Origin: Bacteroides oleiciplenus YIT 12058
GTDB taxonomy: Bacteria; Bacteroidota; Bacteroidia; Bacteroidales; Bacteroidaceae
Assembly: GCF_000315485.1 (NCBI RefSeq)
Contig: NZ_JH992945.1
Coordinates: 186,001 to 250,000 of the forward strand
DNA length: 64,000 nucleotides
Direction: 5' to 3'
A program made the position numbers and the translations under genes. Under the pieces are notes generated by a model, which saw only the letters and a program-made list of their open reading frames with translations, was not told the origin of the DNA and made no database searches. Positions 52,696 to 60,718 of the stretch are shown one piece after another; the first letter of the stretch is position 1, and each line of letters begins with the position of its first letter.

Positions 52696-53454
52696 TTACA
52701 TCACCCGCATTGGTATTCCTTGGGCGCAAAGATACGATTTTAAATCGGGAATTTTAATTTCTCCGAAATGAAAAACGCTGGCTGCCAATGCGGCATCTGC
52801 TTTTCCTTGCAAAAAGACATCACGGAAATGCTCTTTTGCACCCGCTCCACCCGATGCAATGACCGGAATAGAGAGGCTGTCGGACATCTCGGCAAGAGCT
52901 TCGTTGGCATATCCGGTCTTTACGCCATCGTGGTTCATGCTGGTGAAAAGTATTTCTCCGGCACCACGTTCCTGAGCTTCTTTGGTCCAGGTAAACAGTT
53001 CTTTATCTGTTTCTACACGTCCTCCATTCAGATAGCACCACCAGCCTTTTTCGGTCTGTTTAGCATCTACAGCCAGCACACAAACCTGAGAACCAAAGTT
53101 TTTTGCAATTTCGTCTATCAACTCAGGACGACGGATAGCAGAGGAATTAATGGAAATCTTATCTGCACCGGCATTCAGCAAGCGGTCTACATCGCTCAGT
53201 TCGTTGATGCCGCCACCTACCGTAAACGGAATGCTGATATTGGCAGCAATGCGCTTCACCAGTTCGGCAAATGTCTTACGACCTTCAAAACTGGCTGTAA
53301 TATCAAGGAACACCAGTTCATCAGCGCCTTGCTCACTATATGCACGCGCCAATTCAACCGGATCACCCGCCTGACGCAGGTTCACGAAGTTGGTTCCTTT
53401 CACTGTTTGCCCGTCTTTAATATCAAGACAGGGAATAATTCTTTTCGCTAACAC
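52696..53454 (-). CDS. hisF: Imidazole glycerol phosphate synthase cyclase HisF
   Basis: A 252-residue TIM barrel that uses ammonia from HisH to form imidazole glycerol phosphate and AICAR. The catalytic aspartates are in IIPCLDIKDGQTVKG (Asp11) and VLAVDAKQTEKG (Asp near 130). Phosphate-binding loops are VGGGINELSD and ASGGAGAKEHF. Length is standard. Its partner HisH is encoded at 54261-54851. Confidence 0.96.
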   Translation of the reverse strand: MLAKRIIPCLDIKDGQTVKGTNFVNLRQAGDPVELARAYSEQGADELVFLDITASFEGRKTFAELVKRIAANISIPFTVGGGINELSDVDRLLNAGADKISINSSAIRRPELIDEIAKNFGSQVCVLAVDAKQTEKGWWCYLNGGRVETDKELFTWTKEAQERGAGEILFTSMNHDGVKTGYANEALAEMSDSLSIPVIASGGAGAKEHFRDVFLQGKADAALAASVFHFGEIKIPDLKSYLCAQGIPMRVM

Positions 53455-53461
53455 CTTAATT

Positions 53462-53547
53462 ATTTATGATTTATAATTTATGATTTATGAATGCTGATTT
53501 ATAAACGACGTATAGTCCCCATAAATCATAAATCATAAATCATAAAT
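53462..53547. repeat. 28-bp inverted repeat of ATTTATG units
   Basis: 53462-53489 pairs with 53520-53547 with one mismatch around a 30-bp loop. Each arm is four copies of a seven-base ATTTATG-like unit. It lies between hisA and hisF and may be a dispersed intergenic repeat or an mRNA hairpin inside the his operon. Confidence 0.75.
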
Positions 53548-54257
53548 CTTTCAATTTCCTTCATTGTGATGTGCCCTTCATACAATGCCTTACCGAAGAT
53601 AACAGCAGGTACGCCCGCATCTTCCAGCGCGCGGATGTCTGCCATGCCGCTCACACCGCCACTGGCTATGAGATAAAGACCGGGGTGTTGCTCCAGCATC
53701 TCCCGGTATAGCTCAATGGACGGCCCTTGCAACATACCGTCGCAACTGATATCGGTACAAATCACTTTTTGAACGCCTTTCTCCACATATTCTTTCAAAA
53801 AGGGGAACAATTCGCAAGCACTTTCATCCTTCCATCCGTTTACGGCTATTTTGCGGTCTTTCACATCCGCACCAAGAATGATTTTCTCACTACCGTAGAT
53901 ATCCAACCAATGGCAGAAAAGTTCGGGGTTCTTCACGGCAATGCTACCGCCTGTTACCATCTGCGCCCCGTTTTCGAAAGCTATCTTCAGGTCTTCATCA
54001 CTCTTCACTCCTCCGCCGAAGTCAATAATCAGGGAAGTCTGAGAAGCAATCCGATTCAGTACCGGATAGTTGACGATATGATGAGAAGCCGCTCCATCCA
54101 AGTCTACCACATGCAGGCGACGAATGCCATGTGCTTCCATCTCCTTGGCCACTTCCACCGGATTTTCGTTATACACCTTCTTACTGTCATAGTCACCTTG
54201 CGAAAGGCGGACACATTTTCCGTCGATAATATCTATTGCAGGAATCAGCTCTATCAT
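53526..54257 (-). CDS. hisA: ProFAR isomerase HisA
   Basis: A 243-residue TIM barrel isomerase of histidine synthesis. The catalytic aspartates lie in LIPAIDIIDGKCVRLSQGDY (Asp near residue 8) and VICTDISCDGM (Asp near 170). Phosphate-binding loops are FGGGVKSDED and IASGGVSGMADI. It starts 3 bp from the stop of hisH and shares its operon with hisF and hisIE. Confidence 0.95.
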   Translation of the reverse strand: MIELIPAIDIIDGKCVRLSQGDYDSKKVYNENPVEVAKEMEAHGIRRLHVVDLDGAASHHIVNYPVLNRIASQTSLIIDFGGGVKSDEDLKIAFENGAQMVTGGSIAVKNPELFCHWLDIYGSEKIILGADVKDRKIAVNGWKDESACELFPFLKEYVEKGVQKVICTDISCDGMLQGPSIELYREMLEQHPGLYLIASGGVSGMADIRALEDAGVPAVIFGKALYEGHITMKEIERFMIYDL

Positions 54258-54260
54258 TGA

Positions 54261-54851
54261 TTACAGTTCTAAAAAGTTACGCAAAATACGTTCGCCCACG
54301 CTCCCACTCTTCTCCGGGTGGAACTGGGTGGCATAATAATTATCCTTATGCAAAGCCGCACTAAAAGGATGAATATAATCCGTTACAGCCGCCGTACATT
54401 CGTTGACCGGCACATAGAAACTATGCACGAAATAAACAAACTCATCTTTAGTGAAGCCTTTGAACAAAGCGCTGTTCGTCTCGGTAAGAGTATTCCAGCC
54501 CATATGAGGCACTTTATCTTCATGTTTCTGCGAAACAAAACGTTTCACCTCCGTATCAAAAATACCCAGACAATCTGCATCGCCTTCTTCCGAATGACGG
54601 CACATCAACTGCATACCCAGGCAAATACCCAACAGGGGTTGCCGTAGCTCTTTTATCAACGTATCCATGCCGTTGGCACGCAAAAACTTCATCGTCGTTT
54701 CCGCCTCGCCGACACCAGGGAAGATAACCTTGTCTGCCGCACGCAATACATCCTTATCCGCTGTGATTACCGCTTCCACGCCCAAACGCTTCAACGCATA
54801 GTCCACCGAATAGATGTTGCCTGCATTATATTTGATAACTGCAATCTTCAT
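54261..54851 (-). CDS. hisH: Imidazole glycerol phosphate synthase glutaminase HisH
   Basis: A 196-residue class I glutamine amidotransferase feeding ammonia to HisF. The oxyanion loop is FPGVGEAETTM, the nucleophile cysteine is in LLGICLGMQLM and the catalytic His-Glu pair is in ATQFHPEKSG. Length is usual. It heads the visible his run, 9 bp after purU on the same strand. Confidence 0.95.
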   Translation of the reverse strand: MKIAVIKYNAGNIYSVDYALKRLGVEAVITADKDVLRAADKVIFPGVGEAETTMKFLRANGMDTLIKELRQPLLGICLGMQLMCRHSEEGDADCLGIFDTEVKRFVSQKHEDKVPHMGWNTLTETNSALFKGFTKDEFVYFVHSFYVPVNECTAAVTDYIHPFSAALHKDNYYATQFHPEKSGSVGERILRNFLEL

Positions 54852-54860
54852 GAATCTATA

Positions 54861-55718
54861 TTAACTAAATATCACTGTCTTATTCTTATATGCCAAAACT
54901 TTACGTTCAATGTGCTTCTGCACGGCACGAGAGAGAACGATTTTCTCCAGATCCTTGCCTTTATTGACAAGGTCCTCCACCGTATCTTTATGCGTAATAC
55001 GAACCACATCCTGTTCTATGATAGGCCCTGCATCCAACTCCGTAGTCACGTAGTGGCTGGTGGCACCAATAATCTTCACACCGCGTTCAAATGCCGCATG
55101 ATAGGGCTTCGCACCCACGAATGCAGGCAAGAACGAGTGGTGAATATTGATAATCCGGTTAGGATATGCATCAATCATCTGTTCTGAAATGACCTGCATA
55201 TAACGTGCCAACACGATGAAGTTCACCCTATGTTTTGCCAACAGCTCCATTTCCTTTTGCTCTTGCTCCGCCTTTGTTTCCTTGGTGATAGGGAACAAAT
55301 AAAAAGGTATGCCGAAACGCTCGGCCACATGTTGCAGGTCGGGATGGTTGCTTATAATAAGAGGTATCTCCACATTCCATTCGCCTGCGGTATAGCGTGC
55401 CAGCAAATCAAACAAACAATGTGACATCTTTGAAACAAAGATAGCCATACGCGGTTTTGCATCCGAGAAATAAAGACGGAAAAACATCTCATACTTCTGT
55501 GCATACAACGTTGCAAAATAATCTTCAATTTTCTCTTGCGGTATCAGGAAGTTCTTCAATTCCCACTCAATACGCATGAAAAAGATATTCTCCACATGAT
55601 CGACGTATTGGTCCAGATAGATAATATTTCCTTTGTTTACCGTTATAAAGTCCGTCACTTCTGCCAGGATTCCCGGTTTGTCGGGACAGTGAAGTAACAG
55701 TTTGGCAGTTTTCATCAT
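54861..55718 (-). CDS. purU: Formyltetrahydrofolate deformylase
   Basis: A 285-residue enzyme that hydrolyses 10-formyl-tetrahydrofolate to formate and tetrahydrofolate, supplying formate for PurT and balancing one-carbon pools. An N-terminal ACT domain (LLLHCPDKPGILAEVT) precedes the transformylase domain, which has IINIHHSFLPAFVGAKPYHAAFERGVKIIGATSHYV and ELDAGPIIEQDV with catalytic Asn/His/Asp. Whether the first or second methionine is used cannot be told. It lies beside hisH. Confidence 0.94.
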   Translation of the reverse strand: MMKTAKLLLHCPDKPGILAEVTDFITVNKGNIIYLDQYVDHVENIFFMRIEWELKNFLIPQEKIEDYFATLYAQKYEMFFRLYFSDAKPRMAIFVSKMSHCLFDLLARYTAGEWNVEIPLIISNHPDLQHVAERFGIPFYLFPITKETKAEQEQKEMELLAKHRVNFIVLARYMQVISEQMIDAYPNRIINIHHSFLPAFVGAKPYHAAFERGVKIIGATSHYVTTELDAGPIIEQDVVRITHKDTVEDLVNKGKDLEKIVLSRAVQKHIERKVLAYKNKTVIFS

Positions 55719-56057
55719 CCTAAATTATCGTTTTTTATCGTTTGCAAATTACAACTTTCTCGTTTTGAGTTTGCAAAAATAACGATTTATTGCAAAACAA
55801 CGAAGTTTTCGAGCAAGAAGTTTAAAACAAGCGATGGATTCTTTCGTTTTCACCACAAAAGCCTCGTAATGCCTCGCAACAAACAGCTTTCGAAACTCCT
55901 ATTTTTTTCATATTACAATGCGCTCAAAATGAGGATATAAAAGGAAAAGTGATAAAATTAAGCAAAAAAAAATCATTGCAGCTATTGCAGATTTCAAAGA
56001 AATGCCTACCTTTGCAACCGCAATCGAGAGAGATAGCAAACAAAAAAATGAAATTCT
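55719..56057. other. Region upstream of tRNA-Asp
   Basis: AT-rich gap with no gene. A -7 box TACCTTTG (56007-56014) with TTGC about 20 bp upstream is the likely tRNA promoter. Elsewhere I see only scattered short inverted stretches. Confidence 0.5.
56007..56014 (+). promoter_or_regulatory. tRNA-Asp promoter -7 box
   Basis: TACCTTTG matches the TAnnTTTG -7 consensus of Bacteroides and lies 44 bp before the tRNA 5' end. Confidence 0.55.
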
Positions 56058-56131
56058 GGTGCGTTAGTTCAGTTGGTTAGAATACATGCCTGTCACGCAT
56101 GGGGTCACGGGTTCGAGTCCCGTACGCACCG
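56058..56131 (+). tRNA. tRNA-Asp (GTC)
   Basis: A 74-nt cloverleaf. The acceptor stem GGTGCGT pairs with ACGCACC (56124-56130), with a G discriminator; the anticodon stem CATGC/GCATG encloses the loop with GTC; the T arm reads ACGGGTTCGAGTCCCGT. CCA is not encoded. An integrase gene follows 218 bp downstream, so the 3' end is the likely attachment site of the element to the right. Confidence 0.97.
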
Positions 56132-56134
56132 CGA

Positions 56135-56166
56135 AAGGGAGTAACATTAGTTACTCCCTTTTTTGT
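56135..56166 (+). terminator. Terminator after tRNA-Asp
   Basis: AAGGGAGTAAC (56135-56145) pairs with GTTACTCCCTT (56150-56160) around a four-base loop, followed by a run of T. Confidence 0.9.
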
Positions 56167-56348
56167 TGTGTATCAAACAATTAAGGCATTGGAAGTAGAT
56201 GGAGAACATGTAAAAATTGGGTGTATATTTACCGGAAACTTACCAGTATTTCCCGATTTTTACCGATATTTTCACCTATAATGATACCGCCTTTGATACC
56301 ATTTTTTTATTGTAGCGATAATCAGTAGATACCAAAACTCAAAAGAAT

Positions 56349-57488
56349 ATGAAATATCCGACAATGAGATTCGTCTTTGATCGTAAAAAGGTTGCGACAA
56401 AGACACACAAGGGACTCGTTCAAATTGAAGTTTTGAGCGAAGGTAAGAGAAAATGGATCGGAACCGGCGTTAAAGTCTATTCCGACCAATGGAATGATCG
56501 AAAGAAGATAATCAATTCAGTTGAAATGATTCAATTGAACCAGTGTCTTGATGAACAACTCCGGATTATCCAAAATTGGATTAATGAGCTTATCAGCAAA
56601 AAGGAAGTTTTTGATTTTGATAAGCTGGATAGATTTTTGAGATATACCAATAAATCAGAAAGTTTTGTTGACTTTGTAGAAAGAAGAATTGAAGAGCGTG
56701 GAGATATAACGGAAAGTACCAAAGCTTCCCATCGGACATTTGCGGCCTCATTACGTGAATTTGACAGAATAATATATTTTTCTGATCTGACAAAAGCCAA
56801 TATCACATTGTATGATGATTGGTTACATGCTAAGGGCTATTCACAGCCGACAATATATAACTATCATAAACGTAACAAACGTTATATTCACGAGGCCATA
56901 AAGTTTGATTTGCTAAAAAATGATCCGTATAAGGGTGAGCGTTTTTCCCGTGGCAAACATGCCATCAGGAAATATTTGACTGCCGAAGAATTGAAGAAAG
57001 TGAAAGATGCTCAAATAGACTCGGAAACGATCTGTAGAGTCCGTGACCTTTTTATTTTTCAGGCATATACTGGAATATCCTATGCTGATCTTGCTAAATT
57101 CAATTTCAAACGTGACGTACAAAAACGCGGCAATAAGTATGTTATATTGGATATTCGTTTAAAGACAGAAGAAAACTATTTTATCGTATTACTGTCTCCT
57201 GCAATGGAAATATTGAAAAAATATGATTATGTGCTTCCGATTATCAGTAATCAACAATACAATTTGCGGCTTAAAATAGTTGCTGATTATGCAGGGCTTG
57301 ATAGAAATTTGACCGTTCACATGAGCAGGCACACATTTGCGACAATGTGCCTGAACAATGGGGTTAAAATGGAAAATGTGAGTAAAATGCTCGGTCATAC
57401 AAATGTACGCACCACACAACAATATGCTAAAGTTCTGAATGCCGAAGTGGAAAAAGACTTTGAGATGCTGGAACGGATTTTGTCATAG
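56349..57488 (+). CDS. int: Tyrosine integrase of the tRNA-Asp element
   Basis: A 379-residue integrase of the Bacteroidota type: an N-terminal arm-binding domain, a SAM-like core-binding domain (residues about 110-200) and a catalytic domain. Visible catalytic parts are AYTGISYADLAKF (first Arg absent, as in other Bacteroidota integrases), HMSRHTFATMCLNNG (His-x-x-Arg) and LGHTNVRTTQQYAKVL (His and nucleophile Tyr). Its position just behind the tRNA is typical for integration into the tRNA 3' end. It is convergent with a second recombinase. Confidence 0.93.
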   Translation: MKYPTMRFVFDRKKVATKTHKGLVQIEVLSEGKRKWIGTGVKVYSDQWNDRKKIINSVEMIQLNQCLDEQLRIIQNWINELISKKEVFDFDKLDRFLRYTNKSESFVDFVERRIEERGDITESTKASHRTFAASLREFDRIIYFSDLTKANITLYDDWLHAKGYSQPTIYNYHKRNKRYIHEAIKFDLLKNDPYKGERFSRGKHAIRKYLTAEELKKVKDAQIDSETICRVRDLFIFQAYTGISYADLAKFNFKRDVQKRGNKYVILDIRLKTEENYFIVLLSPAMEILKKYDYVLPIISNQQYNLRLKIVADYAGLDRNLTVHMSRHTFATMCLNNGVKMENVSKMLGHTNVRTTQQYAKVLNAEVEKDFEMLERILS

Positions 57489-57496
57489 CATAAGAG

Positions 57497-57535
57497 AGCC
57501 ACGCTAAAATAGTTCTACTGATATTTAGCGTGGCT
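57497..57535. terminator. Terminator between the two recombinases
   Basis: AGCCACGCTAAA (57497-57508) pairs perfectly with TTTAGCGTGGCT (57524-57535). It separates convergent genes and has a T-rich right side. Confidence 0.75.
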
Positions 57536-57539
57536 TGTT

Positions 57540-58358
57540 TCATTTGAAATACTCCATAACTTGTGCCGATTGTTCACGGAGACCACAGCAAAGATAATTT
57601 TGAGTCATTTCCACACTTGCATGTCCCATCATTTGGCTTATAGAGTATAAATCGGCACCCCGTAAATACAAATTGGTTGCAAAACTCCGGCGTGCCGTAT
57701 GGCTTGAAACAAATTCCCATTTTTCACCTTCCACTTCCTTTCCGGCCTTGAATATTTTAACCGCTTCTGTGATTCCGGTTTTCCGGCAAATATTACGGAT
57801 ATTATTGTTGAATGTCGGATCGCTAACTTCTTCTTTAGGCAAGTTTGTTAGTAGCTCTTTCACAATTGGCTTCAATGGCACTGTGGCATGAGTCTTAGTC
57901 TTTAAGCTGACATAAGAGATCATTCCACCCACTATATTACGGTTGTTCAACCGTGTATAGTCACTATGACGGCAACCAGTAAAGGCTCCTATTAAAAATT
58001 GTGTGCGTACCAATTGTTCGTTGGCATTCTTGGGAACATAGGTGATAATTCGTTCAAGTTCTTCATCAGTAAGCCAAACATTAGTGCTTCTCACATTTTT
58101 TACTGAAAGGATTTTATTATAGTCTTTAGGTAGCTCAACCTCTTCATTATACAAGTTCAATACAGCTTTTAATTTGGCGGCATATTGGCGAACAGAGTTT
58201 GGTGCCAGCCGTTCTTCCATATAATCAACAAAAGCCTGCAATCGGACTTTTGAAAGATTCTCCCATGTTGCCGGGCAATCGTTCGCCTTACTATACATGT
58301 TGAGTATAATTTCATATTTGGGGTATTTTACCAAAAATGCTGTACGTAAATCTTTCAT
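57540..58358 (-). CDS. Second tyrosine recombinase
   Basis: A 272-residue tyrosine recombinase lacking the long N-terminal arm. Here all catalytic residues are intact: Arg in GAFTGCRHSDYTRL, His-x-x-Arg in SSHTARRSFATNLYL, and His/Tyr in MGHASVEMTQNYL. It lies at the end of the minus-strand operon, 2 bp after the ParA-like gene, so it is probably co-expressed with it. It could act as excisionase-like partner, invertase or dimer resolvase; which one is unknown. Confidence 0.88.
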   Translation of the reverse strand: MKDLRTAFLVKYPKYEIILNMYSKANDCPATWENLSKVRLQAFVDYMEERLAPNSVRQYAAKLKAVLNLYNEEVELPKDYNKILSVKNVRSTNVWLTDEELERIITYVPKNANEQLVRTQFLIGAFTGCRHSDYTRLNNRNIVGGMISYVSLKTKTHATVPLKPIVKELLTNLPKEEVSDPTFNNNIRNICRKTGITEAVKIFKAGKEVEGEKWEFVSSHTARRSFATNLYLRGADLYSISQMMGHASVEMTQNYLCCGLREQSAQVMEYFK

Positions 58359-58360
58359 TT

Positions 58361-59617
58361 TTATTTCATTTCTTTATTCCAACTATCATAAATATCTTCC
58401 CAATTATCACCTAAGCCAACCCTTATACCGAAAGCGTTGTAACATTGTTGTACCGTTTCTTTCGGTGGTAAATATCTCCCGTCACTTAACATTATATAGC
58501 CTTCGTTTATTTCTTGTTGTAGCAAGTTTATATCTACTGGCATAATTTCATCAGGGAACAGCACCACGTTTCCTTTACTCGTTTGATAACTGACTCTTGG
58601 TAGTTCAAAATGCCCTCTCTGCCCAGTCAATAAAGAACAGATTCCGATTTCTCCGGTAATGAGATGAACTTCCGTGTCTGGCGCATTTATAACCATAAAA
58701 TAGGCGTTATCGTCATTTTGGAAATGATTTACTACTCTGCCCACCCTTTCTGTATCACATCTTCTCATTCTCTCGTCCCAAAGATGTCCCAAATCATCAT
58801 GGAACCGGATATAATCTCTTACCTTATCCCATGTTCTTACAGACAGAAATTTCATAGCAGGTAGAGTAAGAGTTTTTTCTACACCATTATCATATTTAAG
58901 TTCATGGGTAAAGTAATGTTTTCGTGAGCCGGTAATGTGTATATCCGTAACATCAAAGTTTTCATCATATCCGTTTTCGGTGGAATATTCTTTAAGAACA
59001 ACAATATCACTCTGTACGATTTCATCAACTATCTTTTGAAACTCATTATAGGCGTTGGTTAGCAGGTTTTCGGTATTCATGTTGTCCTGCATGGGTATTT
59101 GTGCAACAAGTCTTATCGGGTATTCATTATGTTCTGTACCATAGCACATATTCTCCACAATACCACAATTAACCTTCCCACATCTTTCATGAAAGAAGTC
59201 CATTGTACGCAATACATCTTGGTTGCTTAATTTCGTGGGTTGGGTGACAAACAGCACATAACTTACTTTTACCCTACTAAGAAGTTCTATATGCACGTTT
59301 GTAACACTTGGAGGCGTGTCAATAAGAACATAATCCGGGTTGATAGAGTGTATTTTCTTTTTAGCCAGTTCAAGATATTGCCTTACCATTGATTTTTCCA
59401 AGTAAATAAACTTGGAAAACATATTTCCAGAAGAGTGTACCCAAATCATTTCATGCGGATGATCGCCTTCAAATTCGGTGTTCATTGACGGGGTATTTAT
59501 ATCTGCATCAATGATAAACACCTTATTCCCTTGTTTTGCAAGTAATCTTGCTATATTTGCGGTTGTTGTGGTTTTGCCTACGCCGCCTTTGCCTGAATAT
59601 ATTATAATAGCTTTCAT
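58361..59617 (-). CDS. ParA/MinD ATPase with extra C-terminal domain
   Basis: A 418-residue protein. Residues 1-200 are a deviant-Walker ATPase: YSGKGGVGKTTTTANIA (Walker A), IDADINTPSMN and DYVLIDTPPS (switch and Walker B). Residues 200-418 form an additional domain that I do not recognise (EKTLTLPAMKFLSVRTWDKVRDYIRF... then INLLQQEINEGYIMLSDGRYLPPKETVQQ). No ParB gene or centromere array is visible in the window. It may partition the element or position another machine. The neighbouring recombinase starts 2 bp after its stop. Confidence 0.85.
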   Translation of the reverse strand: MKAIIIYSGKGGVGKTTTTANIARLLAKQGNKVFIIDADINTPSMNTEFEGDHPHEMIWVHSSGNMFSKFIYLEKSMVRQYLELAKKKIHSINPDYVLIDTPPSVTNVHIELLSRVKVSYVLFVTQPTKLSNQDVLRTMDFFHERCGKVNCGIVENMCYGTEHNEYPIRLVAQIPMQDNMNTENLLTNAYNEFQKIVDEIVQSDIVVLKEYSTENGYDENFDVTDIHITGSRKHYFTHELKYDNGVEKTLTLPAMKFLSVRTWDKVRDYIRFHDDLGHLWDERMRRCDTERVGRVVNHFQNDDNAYFMVINAPDTEVHLITGEIGICSLLTGQRGHFELPRVSYQTSKGNVVLFPDEIMPVDINLLQQEINEGYIMLSDGRYLPPKETVQQCYNAFGIRVGLGDNWEDIYDSWNKEMK

Positions 59618-59622
59618 ATCAA

Positions 59623-59892
59623 TTAAATATTTGGTTCAATAAATTCTATATTAGCCATCCGCATTTCATCTTCAAACGCCCATTTGTAATTGTGATTTTC
59701 CCAAAATGAAGCATATTCACAACCACGGCAAGTAACGGAGTATCGGCCTTCTCCTATTTTTCTTGCTTTACAAACATCGCGGAAAATCCGGTTATCTATC
59801 GGAAAGTCTGTAAAACATACGATCTCTTTTCCTTCATCCAGTAGCTTTTTAAGAAGCTGATAGTCACGACTGGTTCTATATGGCATATTCAT
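59623..59892 (-). CDS. Unrecognised element protein, 89 residues
   Basis: A short, acidic protein without a family I know. Two cysteines in VTCRGCEY suggest a metal or redox site. Its start overlaps the preceding YopX gene's end by 17 bp and the gene is followed after 5 bp by the ParA-like gene, so it is part of the operon. Confidence 0.55.
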   Translation of the reverse strand: MNMPYRTSRDYQLLKKLLDEGKEIVCFTDFPIDNRIFRDVCKARKIGEGRYSVTCRGCEYASFWENHNYKWAFEDEMRMANIEFIEPNI

Positions 59893-60274
59893 GGTTGACC
59901 CCTTCTTTCATCAATTCAGGATTATCAAAAGCATTTCCTATGACTCGAATTTCCCGTTTGAAATCATTCCACCAATCAGGTGAAATTTGTTGCCATGGGT
60001 TCATCCATTCTTTATTTAAGTCGCTGATATTGGCAAGGCAAAAGCAGGCATATTCATCTATGTATTTAACCAATTTGGGATATTTACCATTAACACTAAT
60101 AATGTCATGTTCGTAAATTTCTGTACCTTCTTTATCTGTTTTGCCTATAAATTGGCCGATTGTTTTGCAATCAACCTCATACTCTATGAATGTTCTTTTA
60201 CCTCTATGGTTCAGATCACCATATACCCACATCTTTGTATTAAGGCTTTTGCCTCTGAATTTTATTATTCTCAT
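59876..60274 (-). CDS. YopX-family phage protein
   Basis: A 132-residue protein of the YopX family, common in phages and mobile elements. Core pattern: MRIIKFRGKSLNTKMWVYGDL and TIGQFIGKTDKEGTEIYEHDII, then a divergent end. No catalytic activity is known. The gene overlaps the next gene by 17 bp. It supports a phage-like origin for the element. Confidence 0.87.
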   Translation of the reverse strand: MRIIKFRGKSLNTKMWVYGDLNHRGKRTFIEYEVDCKTIGQFIGKTDKEGTEIYEHDIISVNGKYPKLVKYIDEYACFCLANISDLNKEWMNPWQQISPDWWNDFKREIRVIGNAFDNPELMKEGVNHEYAI

Positions 60275-60279
60275 AAATA

Positions 60280-60537
60280 TTAAGAGTCAAGTTTTTTAAT
60301 AAATTCATTTAATCTACTGGCTGAATAATCGGTACCGCCAATTATAAAATAACCATCAACGGCAAATTTGAATGCTTCAATGGCTTTTTGTCTCATTCCT
60401 TCTTCGGCTATCGCTATTGCTGCATAGGCTTTTGCTTCTGATATGGCATATTGCACATAGCCGGTAGAATCCATCCGGTTGTCACTTTCCAAATCCAAAG
60501 TGTTACGTCTGATATAATCTTTTGCTTTTTGATTCAT
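60280..60537 (-). CDS. Unrecognised element protein, 85 residues
   Basis: A helical, Ala-rich small protein (ISEAKAYAAIAIAEEGMRQKAIEAFKFAVDGYF). I recognise no family. Its start overlaps the 3' end of the RHH-like gene by 35 bp and its end is 5 bp from YopX. Confidence 0.55.
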   Translation of the reverse strand: MNQKAKDYIRRNTLDLESDNRMDSTGYVQYAISEAKAYAAIAIAEEGMRQKAIEAFKFAVDGYFIIGGTDYSASRLNEFIKKLDS

Positions 60538-60712
60538 ACTTTTGGGTATTTTCCTTCTCCTTTCGGATCAGTTCATTAATAAATTTACTCATGTTCGGTT
60601 GCTCTCTGACAAAATCAACCAAATCAATATCCAGTCTAATAGCATAGACCTTACTTTTCGTAACCGGTTTGTTTCGGCGATAACTTCTTTTGGCTTGTTT
60701 ATTCTCTTCCAT
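60503..60712 (-). CDS. Small basic RHH-like protein, 69 residues
   Basis: A lysine/arginine-rich protein. The middle (KVYAIRLDIDLVDFVREQPNMSKFINELIRKEKEN) has a beta strand followed by two helices, as in ribbon-helix-helix DNA-binding proteins. It may regulate the element. The gene overlaps the following one by 35 bp. Confidence 0.55.
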   Translation of the reverse strand: MEENKQAKRSYRRNKPVTKSKVYAIRLDIDLVDFVREQPNMSKFINELIRKEKENTQKYESKSKRLYQT

Positions 60713-60718
60713 AATAAT

